Below are positions 7,587-15,397 of a DNA stretch of 64,000 nt, piece by piece (the first letter of the stretch is position 1; every line of letters starts with the position of its first letter). The position numbers and the translations under genes were made by a program. Below the pieces are notes generated by a model, which was not told the origin of the DNA, made no database searches, and was given only the letters and a program-made list of their open reading frames with translations. The stretch comes from a virus: positions 1-64,000 of IMG/VR virus record IMGVR_UViG_3300020166_001048. One strand, written 5' to 3'.

Positions 7587-8297
7587 ATGACAACCAAGTA
7601 CATATTTGATGTAGATGGAACATTAACTCCGAGTAGACAGCGCATAAACCGAGACTTTGCAGTATGGTTTAGTAAGTTTTGTGAAACGCATGCAGTATAT
7701 CTGGTAACAGGCAGTGATCGTCCTAAGACCATTGAGCAGGTAGGAGAGTATATCTATTACCAGTGCAAGCTTGTTTACAATTGTAGCGGCAATGACGTTT
7801 GGAAATGTGATACCAATGTACGAACAAGTGGTTGGGTACTTCCGGAGACTGCTGAATACTTTTTAAATAGTTGTTTATACGAAAGTAAATTTAATTTACG
7901 CACAGGTATCCATATTGAGAAACGCCCCGGTACGGTAAACTTTAGTATTGTAGGAAGAGGTGCTACTGTAGAACAACGTGAGCAATATGTAGCACACGAC
8001 ACATCCACAAACGAACGTAATATAATTGCAAATGCATTTAATACAATGTTTCCGGACTTGCAAGCAACAATAGGCGGTGATACTGGCATTGACATTGCTC
8101 CTCAGGGCGCAGACAAGTCACAAATACTAAGTGATTTTAAAGACACTGACAAGTTATTATTTGTTGGCGATAAATGCGAAGAGGGCGGTAACGACTATGC
8201 AATTGCAAAAGCGATCGCTGCACGCCCTGGCGGAAAGTTTTATAATACAGAGGGATGGGAGCAAACTTGGAAAATTTTAAAGAATACACAAAGTTAA
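7587..8297 (+). CDS. Eukaryotic-type phosphomannomutase homologue (HAD superfamily)
   Basis: 236 residues. The N-terminal DVDGTL (Asp8, Asp10) is the HAD nucleophile motif. RPGTVNFSIVGRG and GDKCEEGGNDYAI match the two signature blocks of eukaryotic phosphomannomutase (RPGMxNxSPIGR and GDKTxxGGND). The family converts mannose-6-phosphate to mannose-1-phosphate, precursor of GDP-mannose and GDP-fucose, which would feed the GDP-fucose-synthase-like SDR and the glycosyltransferases further right. ATG 7587 is chosen; a TTG at 7560 lies in the leader. A simple phosphatase role cannot be excluded. Confidence 0.75.
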   Translation: MTTKYIFDVDGTLTPSRQRINRDFAVWFSKFCETHAVYLVTGSDRPKTIEQVGEYIYYQCKLVYNCSGNDVWKCDTNVRTSGWVLPETAEYFLNSCLYESKFNLRTGIHIEKRPGTVNFSIVGRGATVEQREQYVAHDTSTNERNIIANAFNTMFPDLQATIGGDTGIDIAPQGADKSQILSDFKDTDKLLFVGDKCEEGGNDYAIAKAIAARPGGKFYNTEGWEQTWKILKNTQS

Positions 8298-8304
8298 AGA
8301 CGCA

Positions 8305-9045
8305 ATGACAACAAAGTGCTTAATACTAGGGTGTTCGCATGCAAACGGTGCAAACATGCATTTAGATCCAGATTTTGATATTGAAAATTATAACTTTGTC
8401 GAACAAATCGAATACGGAGCTAGGAACAGCTATCCAGTATTACTAGCAGAAATGCTAGGACATGATCCGCTAAACTATTCAATATCCGGCGGCAGTAATG
8501 ACGCAATGCTGCGTATTGGCCTAGAGCAAATAAACGCCCTCAACAGTAATGATGTAATTATTGCTTGCTGGACTGGAATGGACCGAGGAGAAGTTTGGCA
8601 CGAAGAGCACCAATACTGGCGTCCCATACACTATGACCATCACATGATTCATCAGATTCGTCCCAATGAGTTTTCCAAAGCAGGAATAAACACAGGACCA
8701 TTGGTTGCCCGCAATCAAGAATATTACGAATATGGAAAACAATGGTTGTTGTTTGAGGGGAATTATACCCGAGGTTATAATAACAAACTTAAAAATATAC
8801 TAGCACTAAACTCTGTGGCACACAGTCGAGGCATTAGACTAATTAACTTAGACAGTTTTCAAGCGATATGGGATTTTGCATGGCCAGATGTTGTGCATCG
8901 TCCTCAAAAATCATTTAATGACGAGTTTGGTAATTTTTGCCTTGATAGGAATTATCCACACGAGCCAGGCGGGCATTTTTTCCGCCCGGCGCATCTTGCC
9001 TATGCTGAATACATTTATTCTATTATGCTAGACACCACAGTATAA
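8305..9045 (+). CDS. SGNH-hydrolase-like protein
   Basis: 246 residues. GCSHANG near residue 9 takes the place of the GDS nucleophile block, SISGGSNDAM is a clear block III-like GGSND, and PGGHFFRPAHLAYAEYI near the end resembles block V with His. Such proteins are esterases/acetyl-transferring enzymes acting on glycans. It starts 7 nt after the phosphomannomutase homologue, which suggests a shared sugar-related role. The catalytic Asp is not evident. Confidence 0.6.
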   Translation: MTTKCLILGCSHANGANMHLDPDFDIENYNFVEQIEYGARNSYPVLLAEMLGHDPLNYSISGGSNDAMLRIGLEQINALNSNDVIIACWTGMDRGEVWHEEHQYWRPIHYDHHMIHQIRPNEFSKAGINTGPLVARNQEYYEYGKQWLLFEGNYTRGYNNKLKNILALNSVAHSRGIRLINLDSFQAIWDFAWPDVVHRPQKSFNDEFGNFCLDRNYPHEPGGHFFRPAHLAYAEYIYSIMLDTTV

Positions 9046-9057
9046 CTAATATTATAT

Positions 9058-9132
9058 GCGGGTGTAGCTCAGTGGTAGAGCACTTCGTTGCCAACGAAGA
9101 TGTCGTGAGTTCGAATCTCATCACCCGCTCCA
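9058..9132 (+). tRNA. tRNA-Gly (anticodon GCC)
   Basis: Acceptor GCGGGTG/CACCCGC, anticodon stem CTTCG/CGAAG, anticodon GCC at 9090-9092, T-loop TTCGAAT, encoded CCA. Confidence 0.95.
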
Positions 9133-9156
9133 TTCTACAGTAGGATAAAGATCAGT

Positions 9157-9696
9157 ATGAATAATCAATCATTGAATTTTTTTCACGAAATCCCAATTGA
9201 GGTATATCATGAGAACACAGATGTTTCGATTAAAGTAAGCATCAATGATTTGGTGATGTTTGAAAAAGTATACTCTCCCGGAGTGGTTCACACAGAAACA
9301 ATAAGATTTCATAATGAATACATTGAGTCTAATAAAAATACAATTTGTTTTGACTTTTCTGGCGATGCAGAAGCACAACACAAGTATTTAAAAATAAATT
9401 CAATTTTAATTAACAATATTTGGTTAAATTTATTTAATGCAGATTATAGACCTATATTAAACCAGGAATGGTGGGATAGTTTACCCGAAGAAGAACAAGA
9501 AAGTTATTTAGATATTATATACGGTATAAACGGAAATACATTTGGATGGTTTGGTAAAATAATTTTTAAATTTGCAGCAGGATACGACTGGAAAAGTAAA
9601 TTTAACAAAGAGTCACACATGGCAACAATACTTAACAGCAAAGAAAATTGGATATTTCTTGACGAAACAGATAATCAACCATGGGAAAAAAGATGA
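9157..9696 (+). CDS. 179-residue unknown protein, beta-rich N-terminus
   Basis: The first about 85 residues alternate hydrophobic and polar residues (VSIKVSINDLVMFEKV, CFDFSG), as in a jelly-roll or carbohydrate-binding sandwich. The C-terminal part has several Trp (NQEWWDSLPEEEQ, FGWFGK). A glycan-binding role is a guess. Its stop overlaps the amidinotransferase start, so the two are coupled. Very AT-rich. Confidence 0.65.
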   Translation: MNNQSLNFFHEIPIEVYHENTDVSIKVSINDLVMFEKVYSPGVVHTETIRFHNEYIESNKNTICFDFSGDAEAQHKYLKINSILINNIWLNLFNADYRPILNQEWWDSLPEEEQESYLDIIYGINGNTFGWFGKIIFKFAAGYDWKSKFNKESHMATILNSKENWIFLDETDNQPWEKR

Positions 9697-10709
9697 CAAT
9701 AAACTCGTTCAATACATTTGACAGCATTAAAGAAATAATGCTAGGAGATGTTGATCACACTGTAATAGATTTTTGCGATGCTGACCAGCGTCCGCGACTT
9801 AATCACATTTTTAACAAAACTAAAAAAGAACTCAATCAAATACAAAAAATCTTTGAATCAAGAGGTATCAAAGTTCATCGACCAGCTACTATTAACAAGA
9901 CCCAAGTTCGCACACCGTACTGGAGTAGCATGGGAACAAAAATACCATTGACTCCAAGAGATGTGTTTTTAATTATGGGCAACGATGTTGTTGAGTCGGC
10001 ACACTGGCAAAAAGAAAGAATGTTTGAAACTTACCATTGGAGAGATCTGTTTATCAGCAAGCTCGAAAGTGGCGCACGTTGGCATAATATGCCGTTACCA
10101 AGACATGATTATGCAAGTCTCGAAGTTGAGTTTGACGACATTGTAGTAGAACAAGACCCGATCCTCGACGGTTCTGCAATTTTAAGATATGGAAAAGATA
10201 TATTCATCAGCGGCGATGGCAGTCACAATGAATTAGGCCGCAAATGGTTGCAGGCAATGTTTCCTGATAGGCGATACCACCAGTTAGATAAAAATGTGTT
10301 TAACGGCCATTTGGATAGCCATTTGACTATACTGAGACCAGGGTTGTTACTCACTTATCATAGCAAAGAAAACCTGCCGGAATATTTTAAAAATTGGGAT
10401 ATCATCCATGTAAATCCTGAGCACGACAAGTCGTTAAGTCTACCCCAAACTCTAGTAGACTATAAGATTCAAGACGACGATTTTGCCAATACAGTTCTAG
10501 CAGTTTGCACATTAAGTCTCGACGCTAACACTGTCATGATGTACAGTCATTACAAAGACAATCAATATTTAATAAATCAATTTAACAAATATCAAATTGA
10601 AATAATTTTTGTTGATTTTACATATTCTCACTTTTTTAACCAAGGCATGACTTGCCTAACAAATGAGTTGAATAGAGACACCGACGGGTGTATTGATTAT
10701 TTAGGTTGA
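9693..10709 (+). CDS. Amidinotransferase-family enzyme (copy 1)
   Basis: 338 residues, similar to arginine:glycine / arginine:inosamine amidinotransferases (StrB1 type), which move an amidino group from arginine to an amine through a Cys-bound intermediate. The catalytic His is in NGHLDSH and the Cys in GMTCLTNELNRD; PLTPRD is also shared with copies 2 and 3 (33361, 37449). Start at ATG 9693 (ATGA overlap with the upstream stop); ATG 9681 is possible. Acceptor unknown. It is more diverged than the other two copies. Confidence 0.75.
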   Translation: MTINSFNTFDSIKEIMLGDVDHTVIDFCDADQRPRLNHIFNKTKKELNQIQKIFESRGIKVHRPATINKTQVRTPYWSSMGTKIPLTPRDVFLIMGNDVVESAHWQKERMFETYHWRDLFISKLESGARWHNMPLPRHDYASLEVEFDDIVVEQDPILDGSAILRYGKDIFISGDGSHNELGRKWLQAMFPDRRYHQLDKNVFNGHLDSHLTILRPGLLLTYHSKENLPEYFKNWDIIHVNPEHDKSLSLPQTLVDYKIQDDDFANTVLAVCTLSLDANTVMMYSHYKDNQYLINQFNKYQIEIIFVDFTYSHFFNQGMTCLTNELNRDTDGCIDYLG

Positions 10710-10734
10710 CATTTACACCACTATATTATATACT
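10706..10734 (+). promoter_or_regulatory. Sigma70-like promoter for tRNA-Arg
   Basis: TTGACA (10706-10711), 17-nt spacer, TATACT (10729-10734). It starts right at the stop of the amidinotransferase gene and 13 nt before tRNA-Arg. Confidence 0.75.
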
Positions 10735-10746
10735 ATTATATAACAT

Positions 10747-10823
10747 GGTCTCTTAGCTCAGCTGGATAGAGCAAGTGCCTTCTAAGCACTAGGTCGCAGG
10801 TTCGAATCCTGCAGAGATCGCCA
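10747..10823 (+). tRNA. tRNA-Arg (anticodon TCT)
   Basis: Acceptor GGTCTCT/AGAGATC, anticodon stem AGTGC/GCACT with loop CTTCTAA, anticodon TCT at 10781-10783, T-loop TTCGAAT, encoded CCA. It reads AGA, a codon frequent in this AT-rich genome. Confidence 0.95.
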
Positions 10824-10842
10824 ATTTAGGACACAAGTAAAC

Positions 10843-11073
10843 ATGTTCACAGTCGAAGAAGAGTTTGATGAAACCGTTGTTACAGTACTGGACTCACAAG
10901 GTGAGTTTCAAGATATAAAAATGTACTTCGGAGAAGAATCAGTTCTAATAACACAAGCCATCAATGACGATGATGTCTGGGTATCAGTGATTGAAATGTC
11001 TGATAGACAGTGGGAAAAATTGATACTTGCATATAATAGCACCGAAGGAACATATAAAACAGTTCCTGAATAA
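10843..11073 (+). CDS. 76-residue acidic unknown protein
   Basis: Very acidic (EEEFDETVV at the N-terminus) with alternating strand-like segments and one WEKLILAYNS helix. An acidic beta-protein of this size could be a DNA mimic or a regulator; nothing specific is visible. Probably transcribed with tRNA-Arg from the promoter at 10706. Confidence 0.6.
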   Translation: MFTVEEEFDETVVTVLDSQGEFQDIKMYFGEESVLITQAINDDDVWVSVIEMSDRQWEKLILAYNSTEGTYKTVPE

Positions 11074-11088
11074 GATAAAGATAATAAA

Positions 11089-12252
11089 ATGTTTAATAAT
11101 TTTATCACCGCTGGCTGTAGTTTTACCGCAGGTAACAGTGTAATTGAAGAAGTAACCCGCTCACCTAGCGTCTGGCCAGATTTTTTAGTGTCCAGGATTG
11201 ATGCAAAAGTTTTTTATAATATTGGGATCACAGGCGGCGGTAACTGCGCCATGTGTGATAGTTTAATTTATCTATTAGAAACAAAAAAGCATATCAATCC
11301 TACTAATACATTAATAGGAATTAACATTACTGGATTAGATCGAATTGATACCATGTGTGCAGTTGGTCACCCAAATGATACCAATCGTTTTCCTTGGAAG
11401 CATGACTTTGGATTTAGTTGGATTAACGAGGGCGGATTTACTAGTCAAATACCGCCGTTTAACGGAGACTTGCAAAAACACATAGGACTAGAACAAATAC
11501 ATCTGTTAAATGCATTGGCTGTAACGAAATGTCTTACTTACTTAGAATCGCATAAGTTTAGTTATTTTTTTATGGTTATGGATGATCAAGTTATTCAAGA
11601 CAGCCCGCCATGGTTTCTTGATTTTTTAAACTGCCGAAAGAAAAAATGGATAACATTTGACAATCATAATACTATGAATTCGTTTGCCAAAGAAAATTGT
11701 CTCTTAGAGGAGGATGGATTTCATCCCACTGATGCTGGGCACAAACTTATTGCCGACGCAGCAATAGAACAATTAGTTGACAACAACTTATTAACAACTG
11801 TTAAAGGAGAAACTATGCCTGCTAAAATTTTAATATGCGGATTACCAGGAAGTGGCAAGACAACACTAGCAAAACCTTTTGCAGATTTAATAGGTGGTGT
11901 GCACATTAATGCCGACGAAGTAAGAACAAAATACGACGACTGGGATTTTAGTCCTAGGGGACGTATTAGACAAGCACAACGTATGCAACATTTAGCTGAT
12001 GGGGTTGTTATGGCAGGTAAGGTTGCTGTGTGCGATTTTGTTTGTCCTACTGAAGCAGTGCGAGGAGAGTTTAACCCAGACTTCACAGTGTGGATGGACA
12101 CTATTAAAGAAAGCAAGTATGAGGATACAAACAAAATATTTGAAAAACCAAGCTCTGTTGATTATCATGTATCCAAATGGTTTGATGATACCCACGAAGC
12201 ATTAATGCTTGCTGTGAAAAGATATCAAAAATGGAAAGAAACAAATGTTTGA
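11089..12252 (+). CDS. SGNH-like domain fused to an APS-kinase-like domain
   Basis: 387 residues in two parts. Residues 1 to about 235 are SGNH-like: GCSFTAG near residue 8, GGNC in the second block, and DGFHPTDAGHKLIADA as block V with Asp and His. From Met243 begins a P-loop kinase (GLPGSGKTTLAKP) with INADEVR, a RQAQRMQHLADGVV helix and VDYHV near the end, which resembles CysC (adenylylsulfate to PAPS). The internal ATG at 11815 is in frame and preceded by AAAGGAG, so the kinase may also be made alone. PAPS would serve the sulfotransferase-like protein at 49.3 kb. Confidence 0.78.
   Translation: MFNNFITAGCSFTAGNSVIEEVTRSPSVWPDFLVSRIDAKVFYNIGITGGGNCAMCDSLIYLLETKKHINPTNTLIGINITGLDRIDTMCAVGHPNDTNRFPWKHDFGFSWINEGGFTSQIPPFNGDLQKHIGLEQIHLLNALAVTKCLTYLESHKFSYFFMVMDDQVIQDSPPWFLDFLNCRKKKWITFDNHNTMNSFAKENCLLEEDGFHPTDAGHKLIADAAIEQLVDNNLLTTVKGETMPAKILICGLPGSGKTTLAKPFADLIGGVHINADEVRTKYDDWDFSPRGRIRQAQRMQHLADGVVMAGKVAVCDFVCPTEAVRGEFNPDFTVWMDTIKESKYEDTNKIFEKPSSVDYHVSKWFDDTHEALMLAVKRYQKWKETNV
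11802..11817 (+). promoter_or_regulatory. Internal ribosome-binding site and start of the kinase domain
   Basis: AAAGGAG followed by AAACT and an in-frame ATG (11815) exactly at the domain border. It suggests that two genes were joined by loss of a stop codon, or that two products are made. Confidence 0.6.
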
Positions 12253-12637
12253 TTGGAAAAGTCCTACGGTACAAATGCTAGGTAGATGGCAACCGTGGCA
12301 CGATGGACATACAGCATTGTTTAAAAAAGCATTAGAACAAACTGGACAAGTAATTATTATGTGCAGAGATGTTCAAGGGCAAGATGCCGGTCCTGGCCAA
12401 GATGACAATCCATTTAATTACTATGTAGTTAGAGATAATATCATTGCAGGATTAAAAGAACACGGGTATACAATACATCACGAATACGAAATAGCTAAGG
12501 TTCCTAATATTGTAGACATTAGTTATGGTAGAGGTGTAGGTTACACATTCACAGAGCACGATTTAGGCGAAGAAATACACAACATCAGTGCTACAAAAAT
12601 AAGAAAACAAATGAGGGACAACGGTGAGCTTGACTAG
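12245..12637 (+). CDS. Nucleotidyltransferase (NMNAT/cytidylyltransferase-like)
   Basis: 130 residues, HIGH-superfamily nucleotidyltransferase. GRWQPWHDGH (His19, His22) is the nucleotide-binding motif, close to GRFQPxHxGH of NadM/NadR-type NMN adenylyltransferases, and ISATKIRKQMR is the C-terminal ISxTxxR motif. It overlaps the kinase fusion by 8 nt. It may join NMN to ATP (with NadE) or act as an adenylyl/cytidylyltransferase that works with the kinase; the pairing kinase + adenylyltransferase also recalls ATP sulfurylase/APS kinase, but the sequence is not ATP sulfurylase-like. Confidence 0.75.
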   Translation: MFDWKSPTVQMLGRWQPWHDGHTALFKKALEQTGQVIIMCRDVQGQDAGPGQDDNPFNYYVVRDNIIAGLKEHGYTIHHEYEIAKVPNIVDISYGRGVGYTFTEHDLGEEIHNISATKIRKQMRDNGELD

Positions 12638-12803
12638 AACTTTACAAGACGGTACAGAAGTACCTGCTATTGATATAGCTGTTGAACTCAAAGTAATTAC
12701 CAAGTGCCCAAGTAAGTGGCGACTAATCGACGAAGAAACGGGTGCGGAGTACAGAGGACGTTTGCCACTGGATGGTGAATTACACTGGAAAAGAATAGAA
12801 TAA
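12624..12803 (+). CDS. 59-residue unknown protein
   Basis: GTG start overlapping the end of the nucleotidyltransferase by 14 nt. Reads with good protein character (CPSKWRLIDEETGAEYRG, LHWKRIE), a small beta-type domain with a conserved-looking WRLID...G...YRG pattern. No function assigned. Confidence 0.65.
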   Translation: MSLTRTLQDGTEVPAIDIAVELKVITKCPSKWRLIDEETGAEYRGRLPLDGELHWKRIE

Positions 12804-12887
12804 GTCAATGCAGGTTTGCCAACAGTTACCGATAGCACAGGCGTCATATCACAACTGCGGTGAGGTTCGATTCCTTGGTTGACACCA
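12804..12887 (+). ncRNA. tRNA-like element with T-arm and CCA end, no normal anticodon arm
   Basis: Starts GTCAAT and ends GTTGAC-ACCA, which pair as a 6-bp acceptor. TGAGG-TTCGATT-CCTTG forms a T-arm with a canonical TTCGA loop. The middle does not fold into ordinary D and anticodon arms: it offers GGT/ACC, CAGTT/AACTG and GATA/TATC stems, and no credible 7-nt anticodon loop. Either a decayed tRNA or a tRNA mimic. Confidence 0.35.
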
Positions 12888-12891
12888 AAAT

Positions 12892-13386
12892 TTATAGATT
12901 AGGATTGTCGCCCATACCCCAAACAGTTAACGCCCAGCGTGTGCCATTAGTTGGTGGTAGTGCTCTGTGTTCAGCAGTTGACGGAATAAGAACTGCTTCG
13001 CCTTGCTGCAAATCAAAGGTGTGATCTCTTGTTTCAAAGTGAGCGCCGAGTGCTGTTTGAAGTGTGCATGTTAGTGTAAGTATTCGAGAGCTAGTTCTTT
13101 TGTCCACTGATTGGTCTGTGTGCCAATGGTAGTACTGCTCTTTTTCATATTTAGAAATTTGTATAGGTTCCTGTATCCAGGATACATTGTAATCTTCGAT
13201 ATCCATCATAAGATTGCGCAACTTTTCGATATCTTTATAATCTATCCAAAATATTTTATTATTTCTTATACTAGTATTATATTTCCCCCCGGCAATGCCA
13301 TCACTTTCAGCAAGTTCTTTTGTATCTCTAATGATTTGCTCACATTCTTCAGGTGTAAACAATTGAAATGGGGTGTATAGTTTCAC
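12892..13386 (-). CDS. 2OG-Fe(II) oxygenase
   Basis: 164 residues, prolyl-4-hydroxylase-like fold. The iron ligands fit HTD (His89, Asp91) and His140, with Arg150 as the 2-oxoglutarate contact; GTRWALTVWG closes the barrel. Such phage enzymes may hydroxylate proteins, nucleic acids or sugars; the substrate is unknown. It stands alone on the minus strand between plus-strand genes, so it needs its own promoter. Confidence 0.85.
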   Translation of the reverse strand: MKLYTPFQLFTPEECEQIIRDTKELAESDGIAGGKYNTSIRNNKIFWIDYKDIEKLRNLMMDIEDYNVSWIQEPIQISKYEKEQYYHWHTDQSVDKRTSSRILTLTCTLQTALGAHFETRDHTFDLQQGEAVLIPSTAEHRALPPTNGTRWALTVWGMGDNPNL

Positions 13387-13473
13387 AGTGAAAATCCTTT
13401 GTACTTTTATTTATTAGCCAGCATTAAACCATACCTAACTTATGCAAGTTTACGCTAACATTTCGGAACCGTT

Positions 13474-13481
13474 GTAAATAC
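13474..13481 (+). promoter_or_regulatory. Late-promoter-like GTAAATAC
   Basis: GTAAATAC 26 nt before the ATG at 13507, the same spacing and sequence as at 55487-55494 on the other strand. AAGGAAAGG follows as ribosome-binding site. Confidence 0.45.
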
Positions 13482-13506
13482 AAATACAACAAGGAAAGGT
13501 CCCACC

Positions 13507-13749
13507 ATGTGCAGTCCATATGTACGTAAAGAAGCCAACCGTTTTAATTGGATCATCAAAGGCCAATTAATTGACAAGTCCGAATCAGACACAACCATCG
13601 AAAAATTATACGATTCATATTTCAAAAGAATTTGGGGTAATCACGAAAATGTTGCGCACGAGGACGGGTTTGAAGAAGCTTATACTGTTAGGTTAAATGA
13701 AATGTACGAAGATGAACTTGAAAAAGTTGCAGTGCTAGGCTACGATTAA
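13507..13749 (+). CDS. 80-residue unknown protein
   Basis: Start preceded by AAGGAAAGG. Starts MCSPYVRKEANRFNW, then an acidic helical C-terminus (RLNEMYEDELEKVAVLG). The residue after Met is Cys, but no maturation motif or membrane segment is visible. No family recognised. Confidence 0.6.
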   Translation: MCSPYVRKEANRFNWIIKGQLIDKSESDTTIEKLYDSYFKRIWGNHENVAHEDGFEEAYTVRLNEMYEDELEKVAVLGYD

Positions 13750-13751
13750 GG

Positions 13752-13780
13752 TTGACAGCATGTCTATAATATGCTATATT
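13752..13780 (+). promoter_or_regulatory. Sigma70-like promoter
   Basis: TTGACA (13752-13757), 17-nt spacer, TATATT (13775-13780), 24 nt before the SWIM-domain gene. Confidence 0.7.
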
Positions 13781-13803
13781 AACGTATAACATAGAGGTGC
13801 AAT

Positions 13804-14007
13804 ATGTCAAAGTTTGGTCCAAAAGTTTACACCAGTGAGATCATCAATACCAAAAAGCATTGGTTGGTTAACACAGTGTGGAATACTGTTGGCAGCAAAG
13901 GCAACATCTATAATATAGAAATGTTGGACAAAGGCTTTACTTGCGATTGTCCAGCTTTTAAAAAATGCAAGCATATAAAATCTGTAGAAGAAAAGTTATC
14001 AGCATGA
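13804..14007 (+). CDS. Small SWIM zinc-finger protein
   Basis: 67 residues. The C-terminus has TCDCPAFKKCKHI, the CxCx(n)CxH pattern of SWIM zinc fingers, preceded by the usual strand pairs (NIYNIEMLDKGF). SWIM domains bind DNA or proteins. The stop overlaps the next start (ATGA). Confidence 0.75.
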   Translation: MSKFGPKVYTSEIINTKKHWLVNTVWNTVGSKGNIYNIEMLDKGFTCDCPAFKKCKHIKSVEEKLSA

Positions 14008-14141
14008 GTACCCAGACGTTCACTGAAGTTAGTTTAAAAGATTTGCGTAAAATATTCAACGACAATGGATTAGAGTATTATATTAAAAAACAAAAAGGTA
14101 ATGTAGTAAAAGTATGCTTTTTAGTTAATGACGATGAATAA
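14004..14141 (+). CDS. 45-residue unknown protein
   Basis: Coupled to the SWIM gene by an ATGA overlap. Reads MSTQTFTEVSLKDLRK, then a short basic/hydrophobic strand region. No motif. Likely a helper of the SWIM protein or an independent small regulator. Confidence 0.55.
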   Translation: MSTQTFTEVSLKDLRKIFNDNGLEYYIKKQKGNVVKVCFLVNDDE

Positions 14142-14150
14142 CAATCAGCA

Positions 14151-14157
14151 CTAAATA
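14151..14157 (+). promoter_or_regulatory. Late-promoter-like CTAAATA
   Basis: CTAAATA 33 nt before the histone-like gene; the same heptamer recurs at 16720 and 17402. Confidence 0.4.
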
Positions 14158-14183
14158 TAGTAATACTATACAAGGAAATAACA

Positions 14184-14348
14184 ATGAGTATGATTAAAAA
14201 ACTATCAAGCAAAATTGCCAGTGTTTTTGGAAAAAAAGCACCTGCACCTGTTAAAAAGAAGACAGCAGCTAAAAAAACACCTGCCAAGAAGCCAGTGACT
14301 AAGAAGCCAGCAGCTAAAAAAACACCTGCCAAGAAGACTAAAAAATAA
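14184..14348 (+). CDS. Histone-H1-like Lys/Ala/Pro-rich peptide
   Basis: 54 residues. A short amphipathic N-terminus (MSMIKKLSSKIASVFGKK) is followed by a tail of AAKKTPAKKP-type repeats with no acidic residues, as in bacterial histone H1-like proteins and the tails of chlamydial Hc1. Such tails bind DNA non-specifically. CAAGGAAATAAC gives a clear ribosome-binding site. It could condense phage DNA or bind RNA; the N-terminal helix might target a membrane. Confidence 0.7.
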   Translation: MSMIKKLSSKIASVFGKKAPAPVKKKTAAKKTPAKKPVTKKPAAKKTPAKKTKK

Positions 14349-14366
14349 CAGCCGGAGTGGCACCAG

Positions 14367-14783
14367 GTGGATATCCAACATCAACCAATCTTTGATACAG
14401 CAAAAATAGAAAAGCTCTACTCTGAAAAAGACAATGTAACAGTAAAGTATGTTTGCACAAGTGCAACCAACAAAAATGCTACATATGCAGCTGATGTTTA
14501 TTATCGTGCCACTCCGCATCCTGAATATGGTAATTACTATTTCGGGTTATACAAAAACCCCCACGCTACCGGAAATGTAATAATTGTCAATGCCGACACT
14601 ATTGAAGCATTGGCATTTGGCATGATTGAAGCTGATGGTAAATATCATTACAGTCAGCATCGACATGATTATAAAGTAATCAATGGCAAGATGATTGACG
14701 GTGGTCGTGCTTATATCCGTTCAGGTGCGCACGAAGTAAACGTATTTAAAATACAGGATGGAGAGTTTATAACCTCCAAGTAA
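14367..14783 (+). CDS. 138-residue unknown protein
   Basis: GTG start at 14367 with GGAG about 10 nt upstream. Beta-rich (VTVKYVCTSATNKNATYAADVYY, GNYYFGLYKN) with His/Tyr-rich C-terminal part. The pattern of strands with a final basic loop resembles small virion-associated or nucleotide-binding domains, but no family is recognised. Confidence 0.65.
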   Translation: MDIQHQPIFDTAKIEKLYSEKDNVTVKYVCTSATNKNATYAADVYYRATPHPEYGNYYFGLYKNPHATGNVIIVNADTIEALAFGMIEADGKYHYSQHRHDYKVINGKMIDGGRAYIRSGAHEVNVFKIQDGEFITSK

Positions 14784-14792
14784 TCGTATAAC

Positions 14793-15233
14793 ATGCATGC
14801 TAGAATTGATTTAGACAAAACTAATTACAGCCTGGGTGCTATACAGCAAATAGACTTAAAAGTTCGATTAATACGAGCATTTGACACAGACGAACTTGAC
14901 AAAATTTATATTGCTTACTGTCGATACAAGAAATTTCCCAGCGTTATGCCGCTATTCAGTGAAGAATACTTGTATCCACAGTCAGATGTATTTGCATACT
15001 ACGACAACGAAGTAATGGTAGGGTTCACAATGATGTTTCGGTATAACACACATAGTGTGGCTGCAAATCAATTTGCCTGGACATATCATAAACCTAAAAT
15101 ACGACTGGGCATTCGAAGCTTGCACTATATTTGCGCTCATTACAAACAAGAAGGATTCAAGCATTTGTACCTTGGTGATGCTGCTAGTTATAAACAATAT
15201 CTCGATGGGTTTGAATTGTGTGGTCCAGCATGA
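14793..15233 (+). CDS. GNAT-like acyltransferase (tentative)
   Basis: 146 residues. VRLIRAFDTDELDKIYIAY, the central DVFAYYDNEVMVGFTMMF strand pair and the RLGIRSLHYICAHYKQEGF helix follow the order of a GNAT fold; the last looks like an acyl-CoA loop variant without a clear R/QxxGxG/A. Similar to the C-terminal domain of aminoacyl-tRNA-protein transferases. The stop overlaps the next start. Confidence 0.45.
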   Translation: MHARIDLDKTNYSLGAIQQIDLKVRLIRAFDTDELDKIYIAYCRYKKFPSVMPLFSEEYLYPQSDVFAYYDNEVMVGFTMMFRYNTHSVAANQFAWTYHKPKIRLGIRSLHYICAHYKQEGFKHLYLGDAASYKQYLDGFELCGPA

Positions 15234-15397
15234 ACAATTGGATTGATATAGATAACTTCTTGCGTGGACTTATTATTGCATCCAAGGACAACGAACAACT
15301 ATATGCTGATGCTATGAAGAAGTTTAATTGGAATCGCAGTCAAGCAACGGCAGCAATTGAACCTTTAAAAAATAGGTTGACAAAGCATACAGAGTAG
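15230..15397 (+). CDS. 55-residue unknown protein
   Basis: Coupled to the upstream gene by an ATGA overlap. Mostly helical (MNNWIDIDNFLRGLIIA, then QLYADAMKKFNWN). Its last codons contain the -35 box of the tmRNA promoter. Confidence 0.6.
   Translation: MNNWIDIDNFLRGLIIASKDNEQLYADAMKKFNWNRSQATAAIEPLKNRLTKHTE

Noticed and set aside
9681-9692. Start of the amidinotransferase at ATG 9681
   Set aside because: It is possible, but ATG 9693 gives the usual ATGA overlap with the upstream stop; kept as an alternative.
9693-10709. Arginine deiminase instead of amidinotransferase
   Set aside because: The family fold is shared, but the length, the PLTPRD block and the GxxCxTxxLNRD Cys motif fit amidinotransferases better.
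14078-14332. Long minus-strand frame at the histone-like gene
   Set aside because: It is the complement of the Lys/Ala repeat on the plus strand, which has a ribosome-binding site and sensible composition.
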